The notes: generated from the sequence alone by a model not told the origin. Shown: positions 23,059-33,072, counted from the first letter of the stretch. The stretch: DNA of 64,000 bases from Macrothele yani (GCA_039090855.1 CM077011.1:28239001-28303000), one strand, 5' to 3'. Made by a program: numbers and translations.

Positions 23059-26000
23059 CATCATCATCATCATTGTCAACCATTATCAATCCACTGCTGG
23101 ACGAAGGTCTCCCCAAGTTTCCTCCACAACGGTCTGTCTTGTGCCAGTCTCCTCCATGTCACCCCTGCATACTTTCGAATTTCATCCACCCATCTCCCAT
23201 GTGGTCTTCCTCTGGGTCTTTTCCTGTCCCTTGGAATCCAATCTAAAATTTCGGCTGTCCATCGATGATCTGTCCTTCTGGCAGTATGTCCAGCCCATTG
23301 CCATTTCAGGGATTTAACTCTGATCATGATGTCTTCCACTCTTGTCATTTTTCGGATCCACGAGTTCCTCTTCTTATCTCTCCTGGTTACACCAAGTATG
23401 CACCTCTCCATGCTTCTTTGAGTTGTCTGCAGCCTTTGTATGTCTCTTTTAGTTAAGGTCCACGTCTCTGCACCATACGTAAGCACTGGAAGGATGCATT
23501 GATCAAACACTTTTCTTTTAAGACATAATGGCATATTGCTCTTGAAAATTATGCTGTTTCTTCCAAAAGCTCTCCAGGCAAGTTTTGTACGCCGATTAAT
23601 TTCTTCATCAATGTGACCCTCACTTGATATCTGCTGTCCAAGATAAACGTACGTATCTGTTATCTCCAGCTTTTCTAAATCAATCAATAAATCTTCATTT
23701 CTTGTAAAAGCATTGAACATCACTTTTGTCTTCTGAAAGTTCATTTTTAATCCCACTTCTTTACTCTTGTCAGCAAGTTCCTGGATCATACTCTGCAGCT
23801 CTGATGGGGTAGTTGCAAAAATGACTACGTCATCAGCAAAACGAAGGTGGGTTAGATAATCTCCATTAATCTTTATCCCCTTGTTTTCCCAGCTCAGTGA
23901 CTGAAAAACACCCTCCAATGTGGCATTAAAGAGCTTCGGAGATATGGTGTCACCTTGTCTCACTCCCTTTCCAATTTTTATGTGTGTTGTATTTTCAAAC
24001 AGCCTAATCTTTGCACTTGCATTTTCATAGATGTTATTAATAATATTAATGTATGCATCTTCAATACCACAGGTTTTCAAAGCCATTGTAACTGCTGATG
24101 GTTTCACTGAATCAAAGGCTTTTTCATAATCGATAAAAGCCATGCACAATGGAAGTTCATATTCCCTCGTTCTTTCAATTAGTTCTCTCAGCACATGGAT
24201 ATGATCTATTGTGCTGTAGCCACTCCTGAATCCAGCTTGTTCTCTCGGTTGAGCCATGTCCAGTGTTACCTTCAAGCGGTGTGAAAGAACTTTAGTGAAG
24301 ATTTTATAAACTACTGATAGGAGGCTGATAGGTCTGTAGTTTCCAAGATCCTCAATGTCACCTTTCTTATGTAGCAGGATCATTGTAGCGGTGTTCCAAT
24401 CCTCAGGAATCTTTCCTTCATTAAGGCATCGAGTGAAAATTTGGGCGAGTACTGTTTCGATTTCTCCACTTGCTTCTTGTATGATGTCTACAGTAATTCC
24501 ATCTTCTCCTGGAGCTTTTGCCCGCTTCATGTTCTTGATTGCATGTGCAACTTCTGCTGGAAGGACTGGAAGAACTCTGGTACTGGTACCTTTCATGATG
24601 TCTGGAGTACATGTATCATCCCTTTCATATAATTTGGAGTAGAAATCTTTCACTCTTGTCAAAATTTCGCCTCTATTTCTTGTTACAGAACCATCTTCTT
24701 TTCTCAGTGCCATAATCTGTTTTCTTCCCTTACTGAGATGTCCCTTTGCTATCTTTAGGCTTTGGTTGTTTTCAATTGCTTTCCTCACTAGTTCACAGTT
24801 GAATTTTCTTACGTCTTCAGGGATACTTTTTCGTACTGTCTTGCATAGCTCTATATATTCCACTTTGGAAGTCACATCTTCTTTAGTTGTCCTCATCTCT
24901 CTTCTTTTTTGCATCAACATTTTCGTTTTTCCTGATAATTTATTTACATGCAACTTGTTCTTAGACCCAGCTAATTTTGTTGCTGTTTCCATAAGAGCTT
25001 TGGTTACTTTTCTGTTAACTTCAGAGATGTCCACTTCTTCCGATGTTAGGCCTTCTAAAGCAGAGAACCTGTTCTTCAGTTCCAACTTGAAGGTATTATG
25101 GTGTTTTTTAAGGTTGGTTATGTCAATAGATTTTGTTTGTCTTATGAGCTTGCCACGTTCAAGTTTAGTGTTGAGGTGCATCTTACATCTCACCAATCTA
25201 TGGTCACTACCTGTGTTGAACTTGTTTAGCACACTGCAGTCTTCTATGACGAATTTTTTGTTACACATAATAAAATCAATTTCACTTGTCGTCCCATTTG
25301 GATGTCTCCATGTCCATTTCCTGTGTGGCTTTTTCTTGAAGAAGGAGTTCAAGATGAAAAACCCTTCTGCCTCTGCAAACTCAACGAGAGTATTTCCACG
25401 CTGGTTTCTGTTGCCGTGACCGAATTTACCTACTGAAGTTTCATTCTGTTGTCGTTGCCCTATTTTTGCATTGAAATCTTCCATAATTATTTTCAAGTGC
25501 TGCTTACCTTTATTATTTAGATGACAAATTTCCTCATAAAATTCTTCAATTTCTTCTTCAGGATGACTTGTGGTGGGTGCATAAGTTTGAATAATCTGAG
25601 CCTGGTATCTTCTCAATAGTTGGATAACAAGTCGTGCAGCTCTGTCAGAGGAACTTTCAACTTCTACCACTTTATCCTTCAGTTTCTTGTTTATTATAAA
25701 TCCAACACCACTAGTTCTGCCAGTATCTGTCCCACGATAGTAGAAGAGATGTCCACTTTTCAGTTCGATGAGATCTTCTCCTTTTCTCCTTACCTCACTT
25801 AGCCCCACGATGTCCCACTTGATCCTTTGTAGTTCCTCTTCCAATTCAAGAAGCCTTGAATCAGAAGATAGGGAGCGTCCATTGTACGTTGCCAAGGTCA
25901 GCATCAGATGGCAGCCTAGTCCGGTCCTCCGGGGATTCTTAGCACCCTCTGCCTTCATGTCGCACTGGCCGCTGCCTTGGCCAGGTACATTCCAGCTGCC

Positions 26001-26144
26001 GGAGACTGAGGGCCAAGATTTAAGTTGTGGAGTCATTTTGGAGGGGTTTGGCCATAACTCACCACGCTGGCCAAGCGGGTTGGTGAGTGTGGGATAGAAT
26101 TTCCTCTGATCCCGATGGTATAGTTATACCGCTATTTGCGGTCG
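23059..26144 (-). mobile_element. RTE-like non-LTR retrotransposon, copy D (intact ORF)
   Basis: This 3.1-kb copy is in minus orientation with a CATCAT 3' end at 23059, inserted in (AT)n on both sides. Its 5' end stops about 170 bp short of copies A2 and B within the 5' UTR, but the entire reading frame is present. It is the only copy in the window without a frameshift or stop. Confidence 0.92.
23076..26036 (-). CDS. Endonuclease-reverse transcriptase, RTE-type, 986 aa, uninterrupted
   Basis: The protein would nick target DNA and copy its own RNA there. The N-terminal AP-endonuclease occupies about residues 45-295, with N52, E81, Y152, the DFNA box (D187, N189), D254 and the D278-H279 pair all present; the residue before DFNA is Glu rather than the usual Gly. 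The RT spans about 490-760, with catalytic D636 (FIDYEKAFD) and D735-D736 (FADDVV), plus GVRQGDTISP. The C-terminal region ends WRRLAQDRPLW to WIDNG. The start is a true ATG at 26036; a second Met at residue 27 is possible. Residues 504-508 read MKRAKAP where copies A1, B and C have MKWGKAP. No frame break is visible. Confidence 0.93.
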   Translation of the reverse strand: MTPQLKSWPSVSGSWNVPGQGSGQCDMKAEGAKNPRRTGLGCHLMLTLATYNGRSLSSDSRLLELEEELQRIKWDIVGLSEVRRKGEDLIELKSGHLFYYRGTDTGRTSGVGFIINKKLKDKVVEVESSSDRAARLVIQLLRRYQAQIIQTYAPTTSHPEEEIEEFYEEICHLNNKGKQHLKIIMEDFNAKIGQRQQNETSVGKFGHGNRNQRGNTLVEFAEAEGFFILNSFFKKKPHRKWTWRHPNGTTSEIDFIMCNKKFVIEDCSVLNKFNTGSDHRLVRCKMHLNTKLERGKLIRQTKSIDITNLKKHHNTFKLELKNRFSALEGLTSEEVDISEVNRKVTKALMETATKLAGSKNKLHVNKLSGKTKMLMQKRREMRTTKEDVTSKVEYIELCKTVRKSIPEDVRKFNCELVRKAIENNQSLKIAKGHLSKGRKQIMALRKEDGSVTRNRGEILTRVKDFYSKLYERDDTCTPDIMKGTSTRVLPVLPAEVAHAIKNMKRAKAPGEDGITVDIIQEASGEIETVLAQIFTRCLNEGKIPEDWNTATMILLHKKGDIEDLGNYRPISLLSVVYKIFTKVLSHRLKVTLDMAQPREQAGFRSGYSTIDHIHVLRELIERTREYELPLCMAFIDYEKAFDSVKPSAVTMALKTCGIEDAYINIINNIYENASAKIRLFENTTHIKIGKGVRQGDTISPKLFNATLEGVFQSLSWENKGIKINGDYLTHLRFADDVVIFATTPSELQSMIQELADKSKEVGLKMNFQKTKVMFNAFTRNEDLLIDLEKLEITDTYVYLGQQISSEGHIDEEINRRTKLAWRAFGRNSIIFKSNMPLCLKRKVFDQCILPVLTYGAETWTLTKRDIQRLQTTQRSMERCILGVTRRDKKRNSWIRKMTRVEDIMIRVKSLKWQWAGHTARRTDHRWTAEILDWIPRDRKRPRGRPHGRWVDEIRKYAGVTWRRLAQDRPLWRKLGETFVQQWIDNG

Positions 26145-26745
26145 ATATATATATATTTATACGTACTACCTAAAAAAATTTCAAATGGAGAATAATTAGC
26201 CCAAAGGACTATCGCACCTGAATGTTCTGATTCCCCTGATTACAATTTAATCGATTTCTGTTTACCCAACCCTCTTTGTTCTCAACCAATCCGGAAAGAC
26301 TCGGAAATAAACTTATAGGATTAATATTGGTGATAGCTAGAGAAAGGAAATTGCTTTTTTTTAAAGCTATTTCAGCATGTTCAGCATGCTGGCAGAAAAA
26401 TTTAAGTTCAGAACCACTGGTAACTTTGGTAACTTGAAGTAAAAAATCACTGCAATGTGTCACTATTGTAGCTGTAATTTCACAATTACAAATAATTTTT
26501 TTCCATGTATGTAACCGAATGATTGCATACTAATGACTTATCATTGCATTGCATTTTAATCGTTATAAGTGTGAAATACTGCCAAACATTTTTATCGATA
26601 TAACATTTGTGTAGTGAATCAGTTTTTAATCGATATGCTCAATACATTTCATCAATACGTTCAATATGTTATTCAATCTAAAATATCAATTAAATGTTCA
26701 GTGAACTTTTTTATGGCTTTTAATTCTTGAAAGTTGGCAGGTCTG

Positions 26746-26935
26746 CTTCTGATCATTTGCCTGAGATGGGTCCGGGTTCAAATCCCGGTGAGGCATGGAT
26801 GTTGTGTTTGTCTTACAGCACTGACTCTTTCTCTTCCCTGGAACCAGTGGCTATAAATTAGGGATGGACGACTTCTTACAGCCCACTGAGTTGCTCACGG
26901 TGGTCATTAAACCTTCAATGAAAAAAACAAACAAA
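26746..26935 (+). mobile_element. SINE copy S2, 3' portion
   Basis: Continues the SINE interrupted at 22922: B-box GGTTCAAATCCC (about 26776), body and A-rich tail with caaaca repeats (about 26920-26937). Confidence 0.82.
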
Positions 26936-26965
26936 AAAGCATTAAAGCTTTGGAATATCATCCAA

Positions 26966-27065
26966 GCCATGGTGGTTCAGTGGTCTCAGCCCTGGCTTAT
27001 GACTATTCATCCAAGTGGGTCTGGGTTCAAATCCCCAAAAAGGCATGCATATGATGCCAGATAGT
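26966..27065 (+). mobile_element. SINE copy S3, 5' head only
   Basis: tRNA-like head with ggtggttcagtggtct and B-box GGTTCAAATCCC (about 27025). Similarity ends after ggcatgcat, so only the promoter half is present. It lies directly downstream of S2. Confidence 0.7.
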
Positions 27066-27175
27066 AAAAAACTGTATTATCTAGCAGATATGGTCAAGAA
27101 CTATGCTAAAATAATTTGTAAAAATGCTCTGTAATACAATGGTACAAAACAGTATAAAGAAGACAGATCTCATGG

Positions 27176-27445
27176 ATATCTCCAGAAGATACTGAATACA
27201 TTCTAATAACAAAAGAGACAATAAAGTCACACATATCCATGATTGGTGTAAAAAGAAAAAGTGTTTTAATTTTCTAAGCTTCACCTGCCAATGGGAATCT
27301 TTGTCAAGGCCACTTACATTAGATGGATTATTGTTCATCTAATGCGACTTGCCTTGACAAAGCTTCTCTTTGGCAGATGAAAGCTCGGCAGATTCAAATA
27401 CTTTTTCGTACTTCACCAATCATGGATTTATGGGACTTTATTGTT
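27176..27445. repeat. Fold-back (hairpin) element, copy 1
   Basis: The left arm (gagacaataaagtcacac at about 27177 through aggccacttacattagatg) is the imperfect reverse complement of the right arm (catctaatgcgac through gggactttattgtttcc at about 27443), around a short centre at about 27325. The ends are shared with the hairpin at 45668-45818, so this is a small dispersed fold-back family. Confidence 0.65.
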
Positions 27446-27834
27446 TCCCCAGTATAAAAAATATAGATTTTATATACATACTTATTAAACATCACAATCT
27501 CCAAATTAATTGCTACTCCTTTATTTCACTGTTGAAACCAAAGAATTAATTTTTATAATCTTGCACAAATTCTACAATCACATCTTCATATGCTCCTCAC
27601 CCCTTCAAAATCAGTATTAGATGTTGCACTTTTCTCATCCAATTTCAACAAAAAATTGTCTTCTTCTCCATTCATCAATTACCACATTTCTTGAATAATC
27701 TGATACAGTAATAGATGTTGCACTTTTTCTCGAAACGCTCCTTGACGATTCTGGAAGTGTGGCATGGCACATTATCCTGTTGGTAATGGCCATCACCAGC
27801 AAGGAACACATTTGCCATGAATGGTCCGCGACTA

Positions 27835-28918
27835 CACTATCTACCAACAAGTAATTGGACACCTGTGATAGCAAAGGAAAACGAAGTTTATAGTTGGTGG
27901 AGCCTCCATGAGCAACGATTACAGCTGCGACCCTCCGGGACATACTCTCAACCAGGCGTTGTACGATGGCTAGCCGTATTTTCTTCCACTCGGCTTGTAG
28001 AAGACAGGTCAGTTCCTTCACCGATTTCGGACGGTGGGGGCACCCCTTAAGTCGACGCTCCAACTCGTCCCAGAGGTGCTTGATAGGGTTAAGGTCCGGG
28101 CTCTGCGCAGGCCAGTCCATTTGATTAACCCCATTTTCACCATACCAAGCCATGGTAGACCTCGCAGCATGACAGGTGGCCTTGTCATCCTGAAAGTAAC
28201 ATGGGTCCATGCCGTAAAACTGCCTCAACATAGGAAGTGCATGGTCATCCAAAATGGTGCAGTAGGTCTCAGCGTTAAGTCTACCAGGAATTGCGACCAA
28301 GGGTCCCGTGCCGTACCAGGAGAAACACCCCCATAGCATAATTCCACCGCCGCCGAACTTCATAGTTGGCACAATACATTCCGGCAGGAGGCGTTCTCCC
28401 AGCAGACACCAAACCCAGACCCTTCCGTCCAAATGGTAGAGGGTGAACCTTGATTCGTTGCTCCAGAGAACCTGTTTCCACTGTTCAACGGTCCACTGTC
28501 GACGTTCTTTGCACCACGTTAGCTGAGCAGCACTATTGGACTTGGTGATCAAAGGCTTGTGGGCGGCACCACGTCCATGATAACAGAGCAGATGGGCTTC
28601 CTTACGGATGGTATTCATCGAAATAATACTCCCGGATGTCTGTTGAAACTCCTCGCGGATGTGGCCCATCGATTTGGTGCGGTTCTTCTGAATTTCTCTG
28701 GCCAGCACCCGTCGGTCTCTAACTCCCAGTTTTGTGGGTCTGCCGGGTCGGGGCACATTCCGACAGTCACCTCTCATCTTCCACTTTCCAATCACGTAGG
28801 CCACTGTCGATTTTGGGTACTTCAACTCGCTGGATATGTTACGTATGGATCGGCCATTTCTGTGATACCTGACGATTACACCTTTCTCGAAATCAGAGAG
28901 CTCCGAACTGTGTGGCAT
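27835..28918 (-). CDS. Tc1-type transposase with substituted catalytic acids
   Basis: An open frame starts at MPHSSEL (28918). N-terminal HTH and a Tc1 GRPTK hook lie at about residues 10-65, and the DD34E domain follows. The expected first Asp is Asn154 (LWSNES), the second is D245 (FQDDKATCH, where QQDNAPCH is usual), and the expected Glu, 34 residues on, is Lys280 (DLNPIKHLW). The codons CAAC and CAAG context show both are G-to-A changes in a CpG (28459 and 28081). The frame has no stop at the normal end and runs through the left TIR to 27635. The protein should be unable to cut DNA, although it could still bind TIRs. Confidence 0.85.
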
Positions 28919-29042
28919 CTTGCATGCGACTGGTTGCGTTGTTGTTTCCCACACAATATTTAATGACGGCGGCCGTGATGTGTATCAGGACCGCAGATAT
29001 TGTTGATTGCAGGGATGTCGAATTACTTGTTGGTAGATGGTG
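27835..29042 (-). mobile_element. Tc1-like element 1, complete with TIRs
   Basis: The ends CACTATCTACCAACAAG (27835) and, on the other strand, CACCATCTACCAACAAG (ending 29042) form inverted repeats of at least 24 bp. TA lies on both sides (27833-27834, 29043-29044). The 1208-bp element holds one transposase frame and sits inside Tc1-like element 2. Confidence 0.9.
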
Positions 29043-29798
29043 TATGTTCAGATACCCGACAGCTGTCGGGGATTGTGCTTTTGGGATAATGGGGCTTAAA
29101 GTATCCCAAGAAAACATCGTCCACAGCATAACGCCGCCGCCGCCGCCGCCGCCAACCTGTTTTCGCCCAACAGTGTGTCCAGGTGCCATAGCCTCCATTG
29201 GTAATCAGCTTATCTGCTCTCGGCCATCTACACGATGCACCAGGAATCTTGATTAGTCAGACCAGGCCACTTTCTTTCAATCATCCGCGGTCCAATCTCG
29301 ATGACCTTGGGTCCATTTTATGCATTGTTTACAATGACGTGCAGCTGGGGACCCGGCTGGGTCTTGTGCTACGCAGGCCTATGCGAAGAAGGCCGCGATG
29401 ATGTGTGTGCTGTGACACATTGCCCTGATCACCACTGTTGTAGTTGAGGGTGATTTGTCACACTCTGGCCCTGCGGTCGCTGTGAACAATGCGCGACAGT
29501 CTCCGCTCCCCTCTGGCATCAATGAGCTGCAGACAACGGTTCATCGTTTGGCCATTTGTGCACCACTTTTGATATGTACTCCTTACAGCACCACGTGAAT
29601 AACCCACAAGTTGTGCCATTTCCGTGATCGTAGTTCTGAGGTGCCGTATCATCACAATTTGTCCTTTATCAAACTCCGATAAATCGGCAACTTTTTGCAC
29701 TCTGACTCTGAACACTCTACTAACCGAAAGCCAGTCCTCGGGTTGTACATTTACTGCTCTGTGAACTTCACCTGCACCACCATTCAGTCTCCAGGCGT
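29043..29798 (-). pseudogene. Tc1-like element 2 transposase, N-terminal and central part
   Basis: Residues of the paired-type HTH (DLSEFDKGQIV, GYSRGAVRSTYQKW) at 29715-29560, a linker with DARGERRLSRIV, and the central Tc1 motif GGGVMLWTMFSW at about 29130-29090. An expanded glycine run (GCC/CGC triplets at about 29131-29151) sits before VMLW. Much of the DNA-binding domain to catalytic core is deleted between 29200 and 29455. Confidence 0.7.
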
Positions 29799-32449
29799 TA
29801 GGGTGGGCTGAAAAAAACTTTTTTTAAATTTGCCTATCGCCTAGTGCAGAAAAGTTGCCATTTGGGTCAACAAGAATAACAAAAGAATTTTTTTGAAATC
29901 GACCAATATCTTACGTCTCCGCAAGGCACACTAAGTTTGCGTTTTTCCGATCGCAATCTGGGCCGTAAGCAAAAACGGATGGAATTTTTTTGTAATTGAA
30001 ATCAAGTAACCCCTAGTACAGAAAGGTGTTCTTTAGTATTCCCAATAACAGTGAAAAAAAAGTTTTGAAGTTGATCAATATGCTATGTCTCCGCACTGCA
30101 CGCAAAGTTCACCATTTTCTTCCCACATTTGGCCCTTAGGCCTAGGTTACGTAAAGGCATCCTGGCATGCAGAACATCGGAAAAATCCGTAGGAAATTGC
30201 AATGTTCTGAGTGCACCATGCATGTGCATGTGTAGTACACTCAGTTTGCTTTGCAATGTGTAGCGTGTAGCTCTTCGCTTGCTTCCAATGTTACACATGG
30301 AAACAACCCACAACTCACCACTAGGAGGTGGCTACACTTCGAGTTCTGCTCACCCTCCCTCCAGCTCAGAATTTTACTTTTACGTGGTATATCTTGTTCG
30401 GTAATCCGCTTTACTCAAAAAATGTGGCATTAATTGCCCTGATGCAATTGCTGCTCTTATGAACAAATCTCTAGCTTCAAATCCACACACTGAGGCAGCT
30501 GCTTCGGTCACCAGTTTCATGCAATGTTCCACAGCTTGTGGGCAGGAAAACTTGGTTATTTCTTTGCAAGCTGCGGCAGAAGTTGCGATTATTGGATCCA
30601 GATCTTTGTCTGATATGTGTTATGTCAGAGGTGGTTCAATAAGACGCAGTTTAGTGCAATCAATCATCTCAAAATATTCATTAGCATCCAAATTTAATTG
30701 TGGCACTTCTAATTCTTTTATGATATCATTTATTTGTTGTTGTCTAGCTTTCTTTATTCTTCTCCATCCAAGAGTTTTAATGTGGGTGTGTTCTTCCGCA
30801 ATCATACTTAGCAATATATTCTCTGGGTGACTGCATCAATGATTACTTTGCACTTCAAATCCATGAAGTGTGATAAGTTGATCAGTTTCCATGAGTGTTT
30901 GGCCCCTTCTTTGCACGAAGGCTTCTTCTTTATGGAAAACCAGACTGGGGCATATACCTTCATTATGTAGTTGGCAACACAGATCAAAGTTTGCGATGCG
31001 TTTTGAGTGGTGTCATAGAAGTGCATGGCTCTGTTAGCTGTCATCAGCCACAGCGAATGTGACAGTGGTCCTGGATTTCTTCTAGAAACGCTAACATCAC
31101 AGTCTCCCTTTTACATGGCGCAACAAATTCCCAGTAAATACTGCTGGTCAGTACTCAGTTCATGTGTATCCTGCAATTCTTTCATGTATTCTGTCCATTC
31201 TACACGAATAGGTGCAAAGTCAACTACTGGGAGGCTTTCACAGTTGTCGAGAGCTGCCTCAATCTCTCCTGAACGAGTTGCTTTACCTGTTGATTTACCA
31301 TCAAGTTCATCAAGCAAATAGCGAAATGGAACAAGCACACCAGCCACTGCAAAGAACGTTGCAACTAAAGTTCTAGTTGGCGTATAGCACCATTTTTCCT
31401 GCCAGTTTTTATAACAGTTCCATCACACCCTAAAGCAATGAGGAAATTTGAGTCAGTGTCATTAACTTCTAAAAAATTAGTGATGTTGTTTATGATGATT
31501 CTGCTATGACCAGAAGTGGGGGTCACATGGCCAAGGTACTTCGATCCAGCCTTCTCCAAGAGAGTAGTGTGCTCTTCTTTCTTCTCGGAACGATAATATT
31601 TATCATCTTTTTTATCTAGGAACACAGTTGAGTCATTCCTTCCATCAAAATAGAGTCTGCGAATGACTTTTCTGTTTGTCTAGGCTTTTTCTTTTACATC
31701 CTTAATAGCTTAATTTTTTTACGGATAATTTTGTTTTTATCAATGACCTCGAGACTATTGACTGTATTGATGCCCAGTAGAGATTCTTTCATAAGAGCAA
31801 TAATTGCATCAGGGCAATTAATGCCACATTTTTCGAGTAAAGTGGATTACTGAACAAGATATACCACGTAGAAATAAAATTCTGAGCCGGAGGGAGAGTG
31901 GGCGGAACTCGAAGTGTAGCCACCTCCTAGGGGTGAGTTAGTTCTGGGTTGTTTCCATATGTGACATTGGAAGCAAGCGAAGAGCTACACGCTACACATT
32001 GCAAGGCAAACTGAGTGTACTACACATGCACACTCATGGTGCGTTCAGAACAGTGCAATTTCCTACGGAATTTTCTGATGTCTTACAAGCCAGGATGCCT
32101 TTACCTAGCCTACGCCTGCGGGCCAAATGTGGGAAGAAAATGAACTTCACATGCAGTGCGAAGACATAGCATATTGATCAACTTCAAAACTTTTTTTTTT
32201 TCACTTTTATTAGGAACACTAACGTACACCTTTCCGTACTATAGGTTACTCGATTTAAATTACAAAAAAATTCCATTTGTTTTTGCTTACGGCCCAATGC
32301 GATCGGAAAAACGCAAACTTAGTGACGTAAGATATTGGTCGATTTTAAAAAAAATCCTTTGTTATTCTTGTTGACTCAAATGGCAACTTTTCCGCACTAG
32401 GCGATATGCAAATTAAAAAAAAAAAAAAGTTTTTTTTCGGCTCACCCTA
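29799..32449 (-). mobile_element. DNA transposon with about 660-bp terminal inverted repeats, superfamily unassigned
   Basis: The left arm (29799-about 30470) is the reverse complement of the right arm (about 31780-32449) with many small changes. Termini are TAGGGTGGGC and TAGGGTGAGC. The hexamer AGGCGT lies immediately before the left end and two bases after the right end, so a 6-bp target duplication is possible. The interior codes on the minus strand for one degraded protein (see 30150-31830). The long inverted arms and the protein together indicate a cut-and-paste DNA element. Confidence 0.72.
30150..31830 (-). pseudogene. Transposase-like protein of the long-TIR element (degraded)
   Basis: Fragments in order on the minus strand: CGINCPDAIIALMKES and FDGRNDSTVF (31830-31620), YLGHVTPTSGHS and LGCDGTVIKTG (31600-31370), LPVVDFAPI and LSTDQQYLLGIC (31347-31111), VANYIMKVYAPVWFSIK (31044-30808), HIKTLGWRRIKKARQ and the FEMIDCT-EPPLT segment (30814-30620), then AACKEITKF and the EAAASVCGFEARD end (30600-30450). 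This block order occurs in a protein type I recall from many arthropod genomes as uncharacterised, but I cannot name its superfamily. The Asp in GCDG and in FDGRND are candidate catalytic residues. At least four frame breaks are present. Confidence 0.6.
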
Positions 32450-32831
32450 CGAGGCGTGCTCATTTCTCTAGGCTGGGGGTGGTCATAATGTAATGGCTTG
32501 TCGGTGTATATACACCGAGTGATCACTGAATATGACTACCTAACTAATATTTTGTAAGTTCTCCTTTCACTCTTAGTACAGCAGCTTTTTGATATGGCAT
32601 CGATTGAATAAGGTGCTGGAAGCAGTTGAGATGTATGGCCAACCAAGCTGTGCTGTGTGTAATGCAACCTTCAGTGAAGTTATGGAGGTGATTGGTGTAT
32701 TGAGAAAGCTAGTCCCTGATACGTCATTCCATGGTGTCCCACAAGCACTCTATGGGATTGATATTGGAACTGTTCAAAGGCCGTTCAATATACTGGAAGT
32801 CTGAACCGTGTTCCTCAGACCATTCTTGCAC

Positions 32832-33066
32832 AGCATTTTTTTTTTTTTTTTTTTGATTGGAGGTTTAACGACCACCATGAGCAACTCGGTGAGCTATATG
32901 TAGTTGCCCATCCTTAATTTAGGGTCACTGGTTCCAGGGAAGGGAGAGAGCCGGCGTGGTAAGGCAAACACAACATCCATGCTTCACCGGGATTCGAGCC
33001 CAGACCCATCTTGGGCGAATGATCAGAAGCCATCGCTTAGACCACTGTGCCACCGGGGTGGCCCTG
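32832..33066 (-). mobile_element. tRNA-derived SINE, copy S4
   Basis: Minus orientation: poly(T) on the plus strand (32837-32854, the A tail), the body, B-box complement GGATTCGAGCC (about 32992), and the A-box region complement ccactgtgccaccggggt (about 33043-33060). It is complete from head to tail and inserted in Tc1-like element 3. Confidence 0.9.
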
Positions 33067-33072
33067 CCGAAG

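Larger units (their letters stand above)
22923..26745. mobile_element. TIR element inserted in SINE S2, itself carrying RTE copy D
   Basis: The ends CATACCTGCCAAG (22923) and, reading inward from 26745, CAGACCTGCCAACTTTC form an inverted repeat. The flanks repeat cttctg (6-7 bp, possibly an 8-bp duplication with one change), so a hAT-like element is likely. Outside RTE copy D, the element is about 740 bp of AT-rich DNA with no transposase recognised, so it is probably non-autonomous. Confidence 0.6.
27640..32508 (-). mobile_element. Tc1-like element 2, interrupted by two other transposons
   Basis: Minus-strand Tc1 transposase pieces lie at 29715-29458 (N-terminal HTH: LSEFDKGQIVM, SRGAVRSTYQKW), about 29198-29050 (GGGGVMLWTMFSW) and about 27830-27700 (YQQDNVP, second catalytic Asp, in a frame shifted from its upstream part). 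The protein is split by Tc1-like element 1 (27835-29042), and the upstream region is split by the long-TIR element (29799-32449). The right terminus ends at 32508 with GTCGGTGTA followed by TA. The left end, with the third acid, is missing. It is not functional. Confidence 0.7.

Noticed and set aside
28893..29198. Gly-rich protein (GGGGGG) on the minus strand as a host gene
   Set aside because: It is the Tc1 VMLW motif region with an expanded GCC/CGC triplet run, followed by a change of frame into Tc1 element 1.
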